NCBI GenBank assembly: GCA_963978905.1
Contig: OZ022257.1
Coordinates: 50,858,873-50,922,872, forward strand
Direction: 5' to 3'
Source: Trichostrongylus colubriformis
Lineage: Eukaryota > Nematoda > Chromadorea > Rhabditida > Trichostrongylidae
DNA length: 64,000 nt
In this document: positions 1 to 10,375 of the stretch, one piece after another
Layout: each line of letters starts with the position of its first letter
Position numbering within the stretch: the stretch's first letter is position 1
The notes under the pieces: model-generated
What the model saw: only the letters and a program-made list of their open reading frames with translations
Database searches by the model: none
What the model was told of the DNA's origin: nothing
Made by a program: the position numbers and the translations under genes

Positions 1-47
1 AAAGCTGAAAGAAAAGAAGCATTTTGTCGCCCTGACTCCCCAGCTCC

Positions 48-157
48 CTATAAAAGAGTAAGGAGATCGTGTGGTGATCCTACGGGAAAGATGGGTCCAA
101 AATTCTTTTGGAAACAGGGTTCCAAGGAGGGTGTCGGCAGAAGGTTACTATCGACAT
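48..157 (-). pseudogene. RGK-like GTPase copy 1, 3' part of exon 7
   Basis: Read on the minus strand from 157 to a TAG at 48-50, this is the tail of the last exon of a duplicated small-GTPase gene. It stays open and ends in a short motif (PVGSPHDLLTLL) also found in copy 2 and, altered, in copy 3. The motif recalls the conserved C-terminal Ser/His/Asp/Leu-rich tail of RGK proteins, which lack a CAAX box (family knowledge; the match is my inference). The upstream half of the exon is at 10376-10410, because a 10.2-kb LTR element was inserted in the exon with a 4-bp duplication (ACAT, 154-157 and 10376-10379). This unit also lacks a usable exon 6 and all of exon 5, so it cannot make the protein. 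Confidence 0.6.
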
Positions 158-457
158 TATCAGATAATAGGTTCATGACGTCTATTACTGAAGGGGTAGG
201 TGTAGCGGTGGGGTATGCGATGAGGTACAACACACATGGGCTATATATATTTATTACTAATAGGATTACATAAGAAGGAAGAAGGGGAAGGTGAGGAGGT
301 GAGGTGGTGACTGCCGGGAATGACTGCCACTGCTGGATGGCAGCAGCTTAAGTACCCGCAGGCTGGAGGAAGATCGAGGTGGCGCCGCCTGATTGGCTGC
401 CGGTGCATGATGTCAAGTCCTTGAGGATTGATGGGCTGGAGGAGCTGACACCTGACA
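158..457 (-). repeat. 3' LTR of the Ty3/gypsy element
   Basis: This 300-bp repeat matches 10076-10375 almost perfectly. On the minus strand it starts TGTCAG and ends CTGATA, a short imperfect inverted pair. It directly abuts the ACAT target duplication at 154-157 on one side and a purine-rich tract on the other. Confidence 0.92.
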
Positions 458-475
458 TCTCCATTCCTTACAGTG
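458..475 (-). other. Polypurine tract next to the 3' LTR
   Basis: On the minus strand the bases before the 3' LTR read AAGGAATGGAGA, a purine-rich run at the position expected for the plus-strand primer of an LTR retroelement. Position and composition are the only evidence. Confidence 0.6.
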
Positions 476-1554
476 AGCTCGTCCTCGAGCTCGAAGTAGC
501 ATGACAACTTCAAGACTTCACTGCATAGAGATAGGTATGACCGATGACAATAATATGCAACATGGACAGATGCCTTTGAGGTCAGAGAGCCACTACATGA
601 CTACGTCTTCGCTCTTGGCAAATGGTCATCAAGTGGTCATTCATTGGCGACTAACTTCTTGATGCTGAGATGTGGAGGCTTTACAATGAAAACGTCGTAT
701 GAGGAATAAACACAAGAATTATCATACGCGTGTATGCTGAGAGTGTTCCAGCACAGTAAGGCGACCACTTACACCTTGAAGAGATAGCTCGTCCTCGAGC
801 GCTGTTATAGGTATACGGTAGATAGATGACATACGGTGTTGACATAGGGGAAAAATAGCAAATTTACTCTACGAGTTAGAATGATACACATCGAAACTGG
901 TATAATTTTAGTTAAAGCAGTAAATAAATGACAGCAAATTGTGGGTCCTATGAGTTAAACAATTTAGTAGAAAAACAAAAATAACACGAGAATAGATGTG
1001 TACATAGCCCTTTTTGGTTATTATTATATTATTTTTTCGGTGTTTTTGTTGTAATATGTGAATACGTTGCATATGAAGGATAACATGGAAATGTGCGTTT
1101 AGAGTAAATAGGCACTGCATATAAATCACAATACGAGACGAGTCAATACGTGCACTAATCTGTTCATAATAATAGTCGATTAGCACACGGGCGTGTGGAG
1201 GGAAGATTTTTTTTGTTTTGGCTGCCCCATGTCTCTCTTTGAACCGCCAATGCAAAGAAAGATAGTATATTCGCGACTTTGCGGCTAATGGAAGAGAAGA
1301 CAAACTGACCTAGGAGAATCAAGTGAATGATTCTCCTTCATTCGTCCATGGTGTCTGAATCCAGCCTGTGTAATTTGTAAACGACGCGAACGTCTTACAT
1401 TGGTTTGTTCAGTGGCAGCTTATGTTTCCTCGGGGTTTAGAATAGTTTGTGGTTGTGGGGTTGGTGTGGAAACGTTAGCCGTCATTGAACGAGGCGAATA
1501 CAATTTGAGGCGATTGATATGAACAGTTTGTCGTACAAGACGACCTATTATGTT
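476..1554. other. 3' internal region of the LTR element, no recognised gene
   Basis: This stretch lies between the integrase end and the purine tract. A 131-codon minus-strand frame (908-1303) is open, but its composition is rich in Ile, His and Lys and I recognise nothing in it. It may be 3' untranslated sequence. Confidence 0.4.
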
Positions 1555-1604
1555 AGTGATTTCTATGTTAGGACGGTTGATATCGTCCTAACATAGAAAT
1601 CACT
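1555..1604. repeat. Perfect 21-bp inverted repeat with 8-nt loop
   Basis: Positions 1555-1575 and 1584-1604 are exact reverse complements around the loop GTTGATAT. It sits just past the integrase C-terminal coding region of the LTR element. It could be a real hairpin, a template-switch mutation or an assembly artefact. Confidence 0.85.
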
Positions 1605-1619
1605 TTTGCGTATGCGTCA

Positions 1620-2250
1620 ACGTTGAACGGGCCTTTCCATTGGTTTGATAATCTTGGACGAACTGGTCGTCATATAGGAGAACTAAATCACCAATGGAAA
1701 GTTCCGTGGGTTATACCTTGTGTGAGCGGTCATATCCTGTCTTAAACTGCGCAGTCTTATTCGCAATCCTGTTGCCAACTTCCATGATGGTGTTTTTCGG
1801 GCCGGCTGCAAATAGGCCTCAAAGTCGTCGGAGGCGAACATGAGTCGAGCCGGAAGCTCGCGCAGGACTCCACGTGACAGGGCAGCGACCATATACCACG
1901 AGAGAAAAATGGGCTGTAACCAGTGGTTGCACGTTTATACAGTCATATGCAGATGCTATTGGTTGGAGGAATTCCGACCAGACGTCTCTGGTATCGGGAC
2001 AATAGGCAGTGAGAGAGTCAGTGGTGACTTTCACAACCGTTCCGCCTGGCCGTTAGCTTTGTGATTATAACTGGTAGTAAACTACTAGTTACCCCCAGCG
2101 CCTTATTGATTCTTATGAGCATTTTGCAGTAGTAGTTAGAACTGCGATCTGAAATGATCTCCTTGAGGGTGCCATGTTGTGGGATGACATCGTTGATGAA
2201 AGCTTTGGTGACCAACTCAGTGGTTTGTTATATGAGTGCTGCAAATACTA
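1620..2250 (-). pseudogene. Integrase region of the Ty3/gypsy element, frameshifted
   Basis: Three overlapping minus-strand frames together cover the second half of a retroviral-type integrase (rve family, which joins element cDNA to host DNA). 2215-2018 holds the catalytic-core stretch with GTLKEIISDRSSN, which matches the G-x-P-x-x-I-x-S-D-R-G pattern and contains one of the catalytic Asp residues. 2034-1819 holds the later core (VWSEFLQPIASAYD). 1892-1683 holds the C-terminal helix region. A LVLLYD-type motif follows near 1680-1640. The frames switch at least twice, so no single protein is read. Genes of this type normally lie in one pol polyprotein with the reverse transcriptase seen upstream. 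Confidence 0.75.
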
Positions 2251-2754
2251 CGAGTTTGCGAATTTTTTTTTTTTGCGAAAGGACACTGGGGTATAGGTAT
2301 TGATCCCAGTCATATAATGTGCTCAGATGGAGTTTTGACTTCTTGCCAAATTAGGCGGGAAGTAATATACGTGGAGACATCGTGGTATAGGCTTGGTCAA
2401 AAATATTTTTGTTTTTTTGTTTTTTTTGTGTATTTTTTTGTATTCCTAGATGTGATCCTAATGGTGGTGCATCATAGAACATTGTTATGATTACCAATTG
2501 CATAGTTTTACCTGGAATAGCTAATTTTTGGTTATCATGTATTGAATAAAAAATTGCAATGTATAGAGAAATGATCCGATTTGTTTTCAAATTCTCGCGG
2601 TGGTTCATCTATCTCGTTGTTCAAGTATTTGATGAGCTGGCCGTATTTTGAGCTTCTTTGGCTTTCCTGAATGTCTGCAAGGGAAGGTTGCCTGTTGATC
2701 ATGCCTATTGCTATGATGGAGTTTATAGGCTGGGAAGTGTGAGGAAATCACAAA

Positions 2755-3010
2755 ATGTATTGTGTTTCATAGCGCGATATTCGATTGTGAGGTCGTGGGC
2801 TTGAACTGAAATTTGGTATTTGGCAAGGCGGCCGACTAAATCGGATCTGTGAAGAAGTGATTTTTGTGGAGCGAGTTCTGTTACCAAGGTTATCCGTGCG
2901 TTTGCTACGTAGTGGTAGAAATGTGTGAGAGCGAAAGCGATGGCTAGAGCTTCGAGCTCAATGACAGCATAGTTTTTCTCATGTTTGTTGAGGGAGCAGC
3001 TACAGTACGC
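2755..3010 (-). pseudogene. RNase H region of the Ty3/gypsy element
   Basis: The minus strand is open here without a start codon and reads a sequence typical of the RNase H domain that follows gypsy reverse transcriptases. It has NYAVIELEALAIAFAL (the catalytic-Glu helix), then a version of the T-D-H-x-P-L box in which the Asp is Glu, then GRLAKYQISVQAHDLTIEYR. It degrades the RNA strand of the RNA:DNA hybrid in active elements. The frame runs into a stop near 2710. Placement between RT (3391-3970) and integrase (below 2250) is the expected order. Confidence 0.7.
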
Positions 3011-3390
3011 GATAGGTTGTTCGCTTTTGGTGGTGGGATGGGTCTGTGGTAGAACATGCTCCTAAGCCAATAGTGGACGCATCTGTGTGTATGATATATG
3101 GTTGTCTAAAACTGGAGGCAACAAGAAGTGGAGTGTTAATGAGAGCTTGTTTGAGAGCTAGGGACGCTTTTTTTTTTCGTGGACTGTGGTCCGTATGAGG
3201 GGTGTGCTTTTGATAAGCAAATTATTTAGTGGGGTTGCAATTATAGAAGAGCGCGGGATGTAGCGACGGAAGTACGAGGCAGCTCCAAGAAATGACTTTA
3301 TGTCTTTCACGTTTTTGGAGCTTGGGATTTGAGCAATGCTAGCTACTTTTTGTGGGTTAGGGCGAGTGCCGTTTTTGCTAATAAAGACGC

Positions 3391-3975
3391 CTAGGTACTG
3401 TACTTCGGTTTGAAAGGATGAACATTTTCCGGAGTTAGTTTCATACCAAACCTTCTTGTACGTACAAATATTTCTTCTTGGTCAAGCAGATGTTGGCTGT
3501 TTGACTGACTGGCGATGATGATGTCGTCAAAGTAAGCAAAACAGCATGCTTGTATGTCGCGTATTAGATTGTTGGCTACTCGTTGAAAAGTGCCTGGGAC
3601 ACCTTCAGGACCTTGTGCCATTACAGAAGTGGTACAATCCCATGAAAGAAGAAAAGGCCGTAGAAAATCCTTATGCTCCTTAGTCAAAGAGATTTGGAAA
3701 AAAACACTTTTAGGTCGAGAACGAAGTATATCCGCCTCTAACTTACCATTTACAAGATCTGAAATGTCTTGCATATGGGGGATACAGTAGGTCTCTGTTT
3801 CTGTAATAGCATTTACTTGACGATAGTCCACTGCGAATCTCCACTGTCTTTGTTTGGTCCCTTTTTAAGCAATACTATAGGAGATGCAAATGGACTGATA
3901 GTGTTCAATGGTCCTTGTTCTGAGCATCTCTTTGATTTGGTCCTCTGTTTCTTGTCATTTTTCCAAAGGTACCCG
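3391..3975 (-). pseudogene. Reverse transcriptase region of the Ty3/gypsy element, frameshifted
   Basis: On the minus strand the N-terminal fingers (an RFAVDYRQVNA-type stretch, near 3840-3800) are followed by a palm region with the active-site box AYFDDIIIAS at about 3510-3537. Between them the frame slips: the first catalytic Asp motif (a FVLDLK-like string) and a TAFSSF-like string each appear in other frames, between about 3730 and 3630. At least two small indels are therefore needed to explain it. In active elements this enzyme copies element RNA into DNA. The broken frame means a non-functional product as sequenced. Confidence 0.8.
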
Positions 3976-4990
3976 TCAAGGGTGTTGTTTGGGGATTTTA
4001 TGATGTGGGATAAAATTAATGCTGTGGGTAATGGGTCCTGTATAACGACCGAAATTTCCGTCGTTACCTACGGAACATTGATTATACTTACTAAGTTTAT
4101 ACTTACTAAGTAAAATTTTCGAAGCGTGAAAATGGTTATTGTGTAAAGTAGAGTGATTATACTGAATTCTGCTCAAAAGTGGTTTGGGTGGTTGAGAATT
4201 TGGAAAAAGGGGCAGATCTTTAGAAAAATCAGCTTCAGAAGGGATATATTCGGCATTTATATGTTTTAGTGGCAAAGCGTTTTGGTTGAGTTGGTCGTAG
4301 ATCGAAAATACTGGGAGCCGTGGCGTATCTGTGCCTACGAAGCTTGCGGTGGCTATGGTGGTGCTTTTCGGCAAACGTGTGGGTTCAGGGTTTGAATTAT
4401 ATATGCGTATCAGAACTGATCCTTCTGCATTTGGGCATGAAAGGGTTCTACCAACGAGTAGCCATTTTGGGAGGGGGCTCGTTGGGTCATGTGTGGTAAA
4501 AACTTCCCATCTCTGAGGGAATGTGTTGGTTGTTCCTATAACCGCATTATCAGAGAATGGTGGTAAGGTGGTATCTTCGACAAGATAAACCGCAAGTTTC
4601 AAAAGTTCATGATCGTCTTGTGTAGTGGTAACGAAGGGGATGGCTGTTTCGTCAAACAAAATGGTGTTCGCGCCGTAATCTATCAATAGTTTTTGGGCGA
4701 GTTGAGGAATGGCATCGTTTCCTAAGATGAAAGGAGAGTAGTAGTTTTCATCTGCTGCGACATAACATGTAAATTCTACCGTTTTGTCACCGACGAGGAG
4801 GGTTGGAGTAAACTGTCCAAGGAGGTGTATTGGAGTACCATTTGCGGTAATTCCTTTGGCAACAGAAGGTCGGAGAATGCATGCTTTGATCTGTCGGGCT
4901 ACACTTTCCCAAAGAGAGATATAGCGGAGCCAGTATCGATAAGTGCTATGATGTGCTTATTATTGAGGTGGGTTTGGATATACATTAGTG
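3976..4990 (-). pseudogene. Retropepsin-type protease and PR-RT linker of the Ty3/gypsy element
   Basis: The aspartic protease active site reads ALIDTGSA on the minus strand (4924-4946). A TAG follows within 15 codons, but the next frame continues with a protease-like C-terminal half, including an ILGNDAIPQL string that matches the family's G-x-D/N motif. The frame shifts again near 4685 into a 236-codon stretch (4686-3976). That stretch carries the gypsy linker pattern (LVGRTL followed by RIYNSNPEPTRLP), then the approach to reverse transcriptase. Two indels separate three open segments. The enzyme would mature the element's polyprotein. Confidence 0.75.
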
Positions 4991-4999
4991 GATTGGTGA

Positions 5000-6740
5000 A
5001 TGCCCGGAGGATGCACGATACGCTGGGGAGAAAACTCAAGAAATCTTTGTCGCCTTGGTTGGGGTGTTGGAGATTGAAGTTTGGTCGATGATATGGGGAG
5101 GGTTGTAGCTTGCTGGGGTGGGTTTTTTGGTAGGCACAAGCTTTTGGTAGGTAGTAGATGGTTGTTGGATCCTATTTGTTCGGAGTGTTGTTTGTTGACT
5201 GCACAAAGAGGTGTTATATCGTTAAGTGGGACATCTGAGAATGGTGGGAATTGAACTGAAATACTAGTTGGTTCAGCGGCTTCGTTAAATACTTGTCTAG
5301 CATGGCGTTGCCTTCGTGCCGTGACAAGGGGTCTTTCCGTAGCGGACGATGGATTTAAAGGTAGTGAACTCTTTTTACTAAAGATTGATGAAACAATGAA
5401 AGAGATGCCAATAGGGATGGATTTGAGAGCTATGTTAATAGCCAGTTGAACGGCGGTTCTTTGGATATAGAGGAGAGTTAGCATTGCGAGGAAGAGTATG
5501 CCAAATAGAACGATAACAAGCGTGCGGACCCGACCCACTTATGTAATCCAGTAGACTCCTGAATTTTCTGTTTCTGTGTTTGGAGAACATGTCCTGCGTT
5601 AGCCTCTAGGAATTGAGCTGTGTTAGCAAGCTCGCGGTGAAGTGGAAAGGATGTGGGATCTATGTCGACAGAGGCAGATTTTGATTTGACAGTTTCGAAA
5701 TTGTCGATAGAGTTAAGATGTCTTTTGATGAGGTAGATATCTGCTAAGTCTGAATGGAATATGGGTGGAGCGTTGAAAATGAAGTCTTGGCGAGCGAACT
5801 CATTAGGAAGGTTCAAGTGAATGTTAGTAACCGGGGTGAAACCTGAGGGTGATTTCTAATGGTTTTCCATCATTGTAGATACCAAATGTTAGGTGTTCAC
5901 AGTCAGTTCTGGACTGGATGTGATGAGATCCCTTGTCCCTGGTTGTATAAAATAGTGGGTTTTCCCGGATCGAACACGTGTGTAGACATAACATGTACCT
6001 TCTATATTGTGGTCGAAAATGATTTCATCCACAATGATTTCTATGCATTTAAAAATCATTAAAACGTCTTCCGTAGCCAAGGCAGATATATCGTCCCTCT
6101 GTTATGAGGTACGAGCAGCGCTAGTGGGGTTAATTTGAGCTATGCTGTTTATAGATTGGATTTTGAAGTTTATTAAAGAGCATATGCGATCAAATAGAAA
6201 GTTGAAGTCTTGTTTCATGAAATCTGGTCCTAATTTATGATATCTTCCATTCAAAGCTTTAGAAATTGTATTTTATCGTTGAATTCTGCATGGCGGCTAT
6301 CTTGGCATTGTTCATGGTAGAGCATAGGGTCATTATTCATCACCGTGAAATATGGTTCTGAATTTAATTCAATGTGGCGAGCACTTTTAGCGGAGACATT
6401 GTATAGAATTTGGATATGGTTGCGGTGAAATTTCTAATCAAGAAGTTATACATTGCACCGAGCCAGTGTGGGCGAGAGGTCAGCTTGATTTAGCCGATGC
6501 CCACAATTGCTTACTTGGGAGAGTAAGTACTTGCTGGAGATATGAGAGAGTAAACACTAGCAAACAAAAAGGTATAGAACTGAGCAGTGGCTTATGATTT
6601 GGGATAATTATTGAATTAACTCGAAAGTGTGATGAAGAAATTCTATAATTTTTATATGGATTATTTGAATAATTCCTTGGCTTTTGGAAGTAATTGGTTT
6701 TGATCTCTAGGACGCTTACTGTAGGGGGCGGAGCCAAATG
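5000..6740 (-). pseudogene. Envelope-like membrane protein region upstream of the protease
   Basis: On the minus strand, from about 6740 to 5000, several open frames in series have the outline of a type I membrane glycoprotein. There is a hydrophobic signal-like segment near 6590-6530 (FCLLVFTLSYLQQ), then a few hundred residues with scattered Cys, then a heptad-like stretch near 5630-5560, then a strong membrane segment at about 5520-5455 (VIVLFGILFLAMLTLLYI) with a second hydrophobic run just after. The frame must change several times (near 5530, 5850-5890, 6080 and 6460), so it is broken. I see an envelope-like architecture but cannot assign a fusion-protein family. Its place between the 5' end and the protease, rather than after integrase, is unusual. 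Confidence 0.5.
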
Positions 6741-9700
6741 TTACCGTATTGCGTGGTCGAGGAGTTGTGTACGGTGATAAGTATATTGATGTGTATTGAT
6801 TTTTGCTCTAAAATTAGGACTGTAGGGGCGTTTATTCAAAAAAAAGTTGAAATTGTACGAGTGTTTGTAGTTTTAGAAGGTAGTAGGGCGAGAAAATGAA
6901 GGGTTATGAACGTAGAAAGGCTTTTTTTTTAAAGGAGGATAATCAGTTGGAGCTGGATTGTGCAGTGTTCTGCGGTGTTTCAGCTACTGAAAAGATGAAG
7001 TAGAGGAAGAAGTAGAGCCCACCGACATGGAGAAGTTCAAACGAAGAATAAGGATTCGATGGCGAAAAGACAGAAAAATTGGCTGCAATGTAAAGTAGTA
7101 TGCAGGGGGTGACCAGACTTTAGGGATTCCATACGTTATTGACGCGCGGAGTACGGTAGTTCTTTATTGATCGAAATACTTTGCAGGAATCGTTGGTTGG
7201 GGAGTACTTGGGCCTTCCATAAATGCGAACAATATTTGGTGAAGAGAAGGGGATGATTCTGAGAAGTTAGATAGAAAAGTATTTATAGTTGTTGAAAGAA
7301 GTGTTTTTTCTTTTCAGATTAGAAATGAATATAGTTGATTTTTCTACTCAATCAACTCATAAACTTATTTTGATGGAGAAATGGGTTTCTAGACACTGGT
7401 TATTAGTGAAATGAGTTACATTTGTTGCGTTCAAAGAATGGGTTAAAATTAGGAAAGATTGGAATATGAAACAAGATGATTTAATGAGCTTTTCGAGATT
7501 GAGCCGTGAGTGTGGTTCTAAGTATTCTAAAAAAATTGTTTGGAAGGTTAGAGGTTGTAGAAGGATGATATTTTGATTTTGTAGTAATTAGTTAGTAAAG
7601 TGGAAGACAAGAAATCGCGAAATTCATTGTGAAAGGTGATTTTCTCTTGTTTTTATGGATTGCGCCATGTTGTTTAATTTTGTTCGTATTGTTGATACGT
7701 TGTGAAGGTCTATTATTATAGCTATTTTTTGAGAATGTATATGAATGAGGGAGGAGGGATATTTGGACTGTGGTAATTGATATGACTTGAGGTAATTAGG
7801 ATTGCGCCACGTAGTTGGCTTCTAGTTGTATTATTGCTGTGTTGGGAAGATTTATTACTAGTTATGCCTATAGAGAGCAAGTGTGAGTGTCCTGGAAAGG
7901 GTATGTTGGGGGGATTGCTGCTAATCGATCTATTCTATGGCGCCGTGTGTTGGGATCCTAAGTGTTCTGAAACTTGTTTGGAGGGTTTGTTTTTCATTGA
8001 ATGGTGGTATCTAAGTACTGCACAGTTAGCGTGTTTGGGTGGAAGACCAAATACAAAACTATCGTTATGGTTGTTATTGTTGGATGCGCCATGCTGTTCC
8101 CCTGTGATGATATTGCTGATGTAGTGGGAAGATCTATCATGGTTTTTACTTTTAATAATGGATGAAAATGCTCAGAGGGGAGGCCTTTTAGTTAAGGGTA
8201 TTGATATCATAGCAGCCTATGATCATGCCGCAGGACATCAATTGAGAACCTTAATGTTGACTTTTTATTAATTGATTATTTTTCATTGGAACATGGGGGT
8301 GAAGGGCGGATAGTGGTGTTAGGTGATGTGAAACGGTTTTGTTTTGTTTGATAGAAGCTTAATATTTGAATAGGGGTGGAGGTTTTGGCATTAATTGGGT
8401 TTTTTAGATTAAGTTATTGCTGCGATTCAAAATTGCCTCGTTCAAGTACAGTTGATAACGCTTGAAATTGTATAAGTGTTAGGAGAGGAGTTTCGCGGTG
8501 AAGTGAGCAAAATGTGAAGTTTGAAGTGACTGTGCGGGTTTTTGAGTAAGGCAATCAGGTAGGAACGTCGGTTTGCCAACAATTATTAACTTGAAAGCTT
8601 TGTTAGCGCGCTCGAAAAGATGGAAGTGAACATGGAAATGTCATTTTATCTTTGATTTGAAGTGACTTCATCTGCTTCTACGGTGGTTTGTTAAACTAGC
8701 AACTGCTTGGGGACCTAATGGGTTTATGGAGTGTGGATAAATGTTCCATTTTATTGGAAAGTTTCAATGCAGACTGGATAAGCTTAAGAAATTGGCCAGG
8801 TACCGTAATCTAATTGCGAAATCCGATCGCGGTGGTTGGGATAGGAGTCGCGGCTGTCAGAGTTGATGTATACATGACGCCGAAGTGACACCTGTTGAGA
8901 TGTTGGATCTCTCTTGCCTCACCGAGGTACCGTATCCGTATTGGCGGATTAGTGAGTTTCGCAACCCAGACTAATAAATCTTGTGGGCGATTCGCATGTG
9001 CCACGGTGCGTTGTAATGCAGCCGCCTTGGCACGAAAACTTCACTATACACTCGGAAATAGAAGAGATACATGAAATATATGATTTTGCTGTCTATCTCC
9101 TAGTACCGTCTCTGAACCGGTATCGTAGCAGCAAAGGGTCATATAGTGAGTGAGAATAGCTAGTTCTCAAGAAAAAGTGCGCAGAATGGCGAGCAAGTCC
9201 TTTTCAAAATCGGCAAATTAAATGGTTATTCAATAGATACTGGTTGTCAATAAAGAATTCAAGCGATTACGCGAATTACATTAACTATTTCATTTATTTT
9301 CCAGTTCATTTATTTTTTTTCATTTACTAATATGGTTTTACAACAGATTTCGTACTATTATGCTATCTTATTTCATTGTACTTTATTCAGTTCATTTTTT
9401 GCTGAAACATATTCGTTTCATATTTCATTTTCATTAATTCTTAATTTTCATTTTTTTCAAGCTAAACATATTGGTTTCCTATCAAAACATTTTTTCCATA
9501 ATTCATTATTAATTGCACATATTTTTTACATTCTACTTGTTCCATAGGTCTACTCGACTACTTACAGTCGAAGTTATTTTTATCGACCCGATTCGAGAAA
9601 CGTGTAGAGAGTGATGGACGTCTGGTATGCTGTAACTAGCGCGGGCGTGTTACGAAATTGACAGCCTAGCAGCAGTCTGCTGGGTGTCATTGATTACTAT

Positions 9701-9780
9701 AGTGATTTATTATCCCTTCAATATGAATTATACTTCTTAATAATATCAACTGGTACGCCGTGAGAAGAAAGAAAGGGGAA
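6741..9780. other. ORF-poor 5' internal region of the LTR element, no recognisable gag
   Basis: About 3 kb where gag would be expected on the minus strand. I found no zinc-knuckle (C-x2-C-x4-H-x4-C) string and no long frame. The best open pieces are 64 codons on the minus strand (9004-8810) and 96 codons on the plus strand (7834-8124), neither of which I recognise. The region is therefore either decayed gag, untranslated leader, or a deletion/replacement. Confidence 0.45.
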
Positions 9781-9796
9781 CTTGTCGCCAGGACCT

Positions 9797-9856
9797 CTTA
9801 ATTACACCGTTTTTGGTGTCAAAATCTTCTTAATTACACCATTATAGGTGTCAAAA
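9797..9856. repeat. Tandem pair of about 32-bp units, each with a small dyad
   Basis: Two adjacent copies of TTAATTACACC...GGTGTCAAAA lie in the leader of the LTR element. Each holds an ACACC/GGTGT dyad with a 4-6 nt loop. Possible roles include a structured leader RNA, but nothing in the sequence proves it. Confidence 0.6.
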
Positions 9857-10057
9857 ACTATTACTTATCCCTTGTTATGATTGTTCGCGAAAGAAAAAAA
9901 ATTACTTACGTAAGTCGTTGTTCTTTTCTCCATCTTCTGCGCGGGAAGACGAAGTCGTTGGTTGAGTCGAAGGGAAATGGGTTGGGAGGGGAATGCATTC
10001 TATTGAAAGAGAAGAGAGGGGAGAAAAAATTAGTTTCGAAAACGGGTGAGAAAAAAA

Positions 10058-10075
10058 ATCTCCCTGGGTCCTCCA
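10058..10075 (-). other. tRNA primer-binding site of the LTR element
   Basis: Directly after the 5' LTR the minus strand reads TGGAGGACCCAGGGAGAT. The leading TGG pairs with the CCA end of a tRNA, and the position is exactly that of a retroelement primer site. I did not identify the tRNA. Confidence 0.7.
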
Positions 10076-10375
10076 TATCAGATAATAGGTTCATGACGTC
10101 TATTACTGAAGGGGTAGGTGTAGCGGTGGGGTATGCGATGAGGTACAACACACATGGGCTATATATATTTATTACCAATAGGATTACATAAGAAGGAAGA
10201 AGGGGAAGGTGAGGAGGTGAGGTGGTGACTGCCGGGAATGACTGCCACTGCTGGATGGCAGCAGCTTAAGTACCCGCAGGCTGGAGGAAGATCGAGGTGG
10301 CGCCGCCTGATTGGCTGCCGGTGCATGATGTCAAGTCCTTGAGGATTGATGGGCTGGAGGAGCTGACACCTGACA
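10076..10375 (-). repeat. 5' LTR of the Ty3/gypsy element
   Basis: A 300-bp copy of the repeat at 158-457 with one visible difference (C for T in the TTATTAC-C/T-AATAGG string). It is followed by the second ACAT target duplication at 10376-10379. Confidence 0.92.

Larger units (their letters stand above)
158..10375 (-). mobile_element. Ty3/gypsy-type LTR retrotransposon, 10.2 kb
   Basis: Two 300-bp direct repeats (158-457 and 10076-10375) flank an interior that on the minus strand reads: primer-binding site, a long ORF-poor stretch, an envelope-like membrane ORF, protease, reverse transcriptase, RNase H, integrase, purine tract. The 4-bp target duplication ACAT and comparison with the uninterrupted copy 3 exon (around 30790-30815) fix both ends. 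The LTRs differ at one position I can see (T near 257 versus C near 10175), which suggests a recent insertion. The domain order PR-RT-RH-IN and the YFDD box place it in Ty3/gypsy. The coding part carries several 1-2 nt shifts and stops, so it looks defective as sequenced. Confidence 0.9.

Noticed and set aside
91..273. Plus-strand 60-codon frame at the left edge (and its twin at 9877-10191)
   Set aside because: It runs from the GTPase exon or leader into the LTR and simply reads repeated LTR sequence on the non-coding strand.
7834..8124. 96-codon plus-strand frame inside the LTR element
   Set aside because: It is antisense to the element, has no recognised motif, and has no splice signals or conservation to check.
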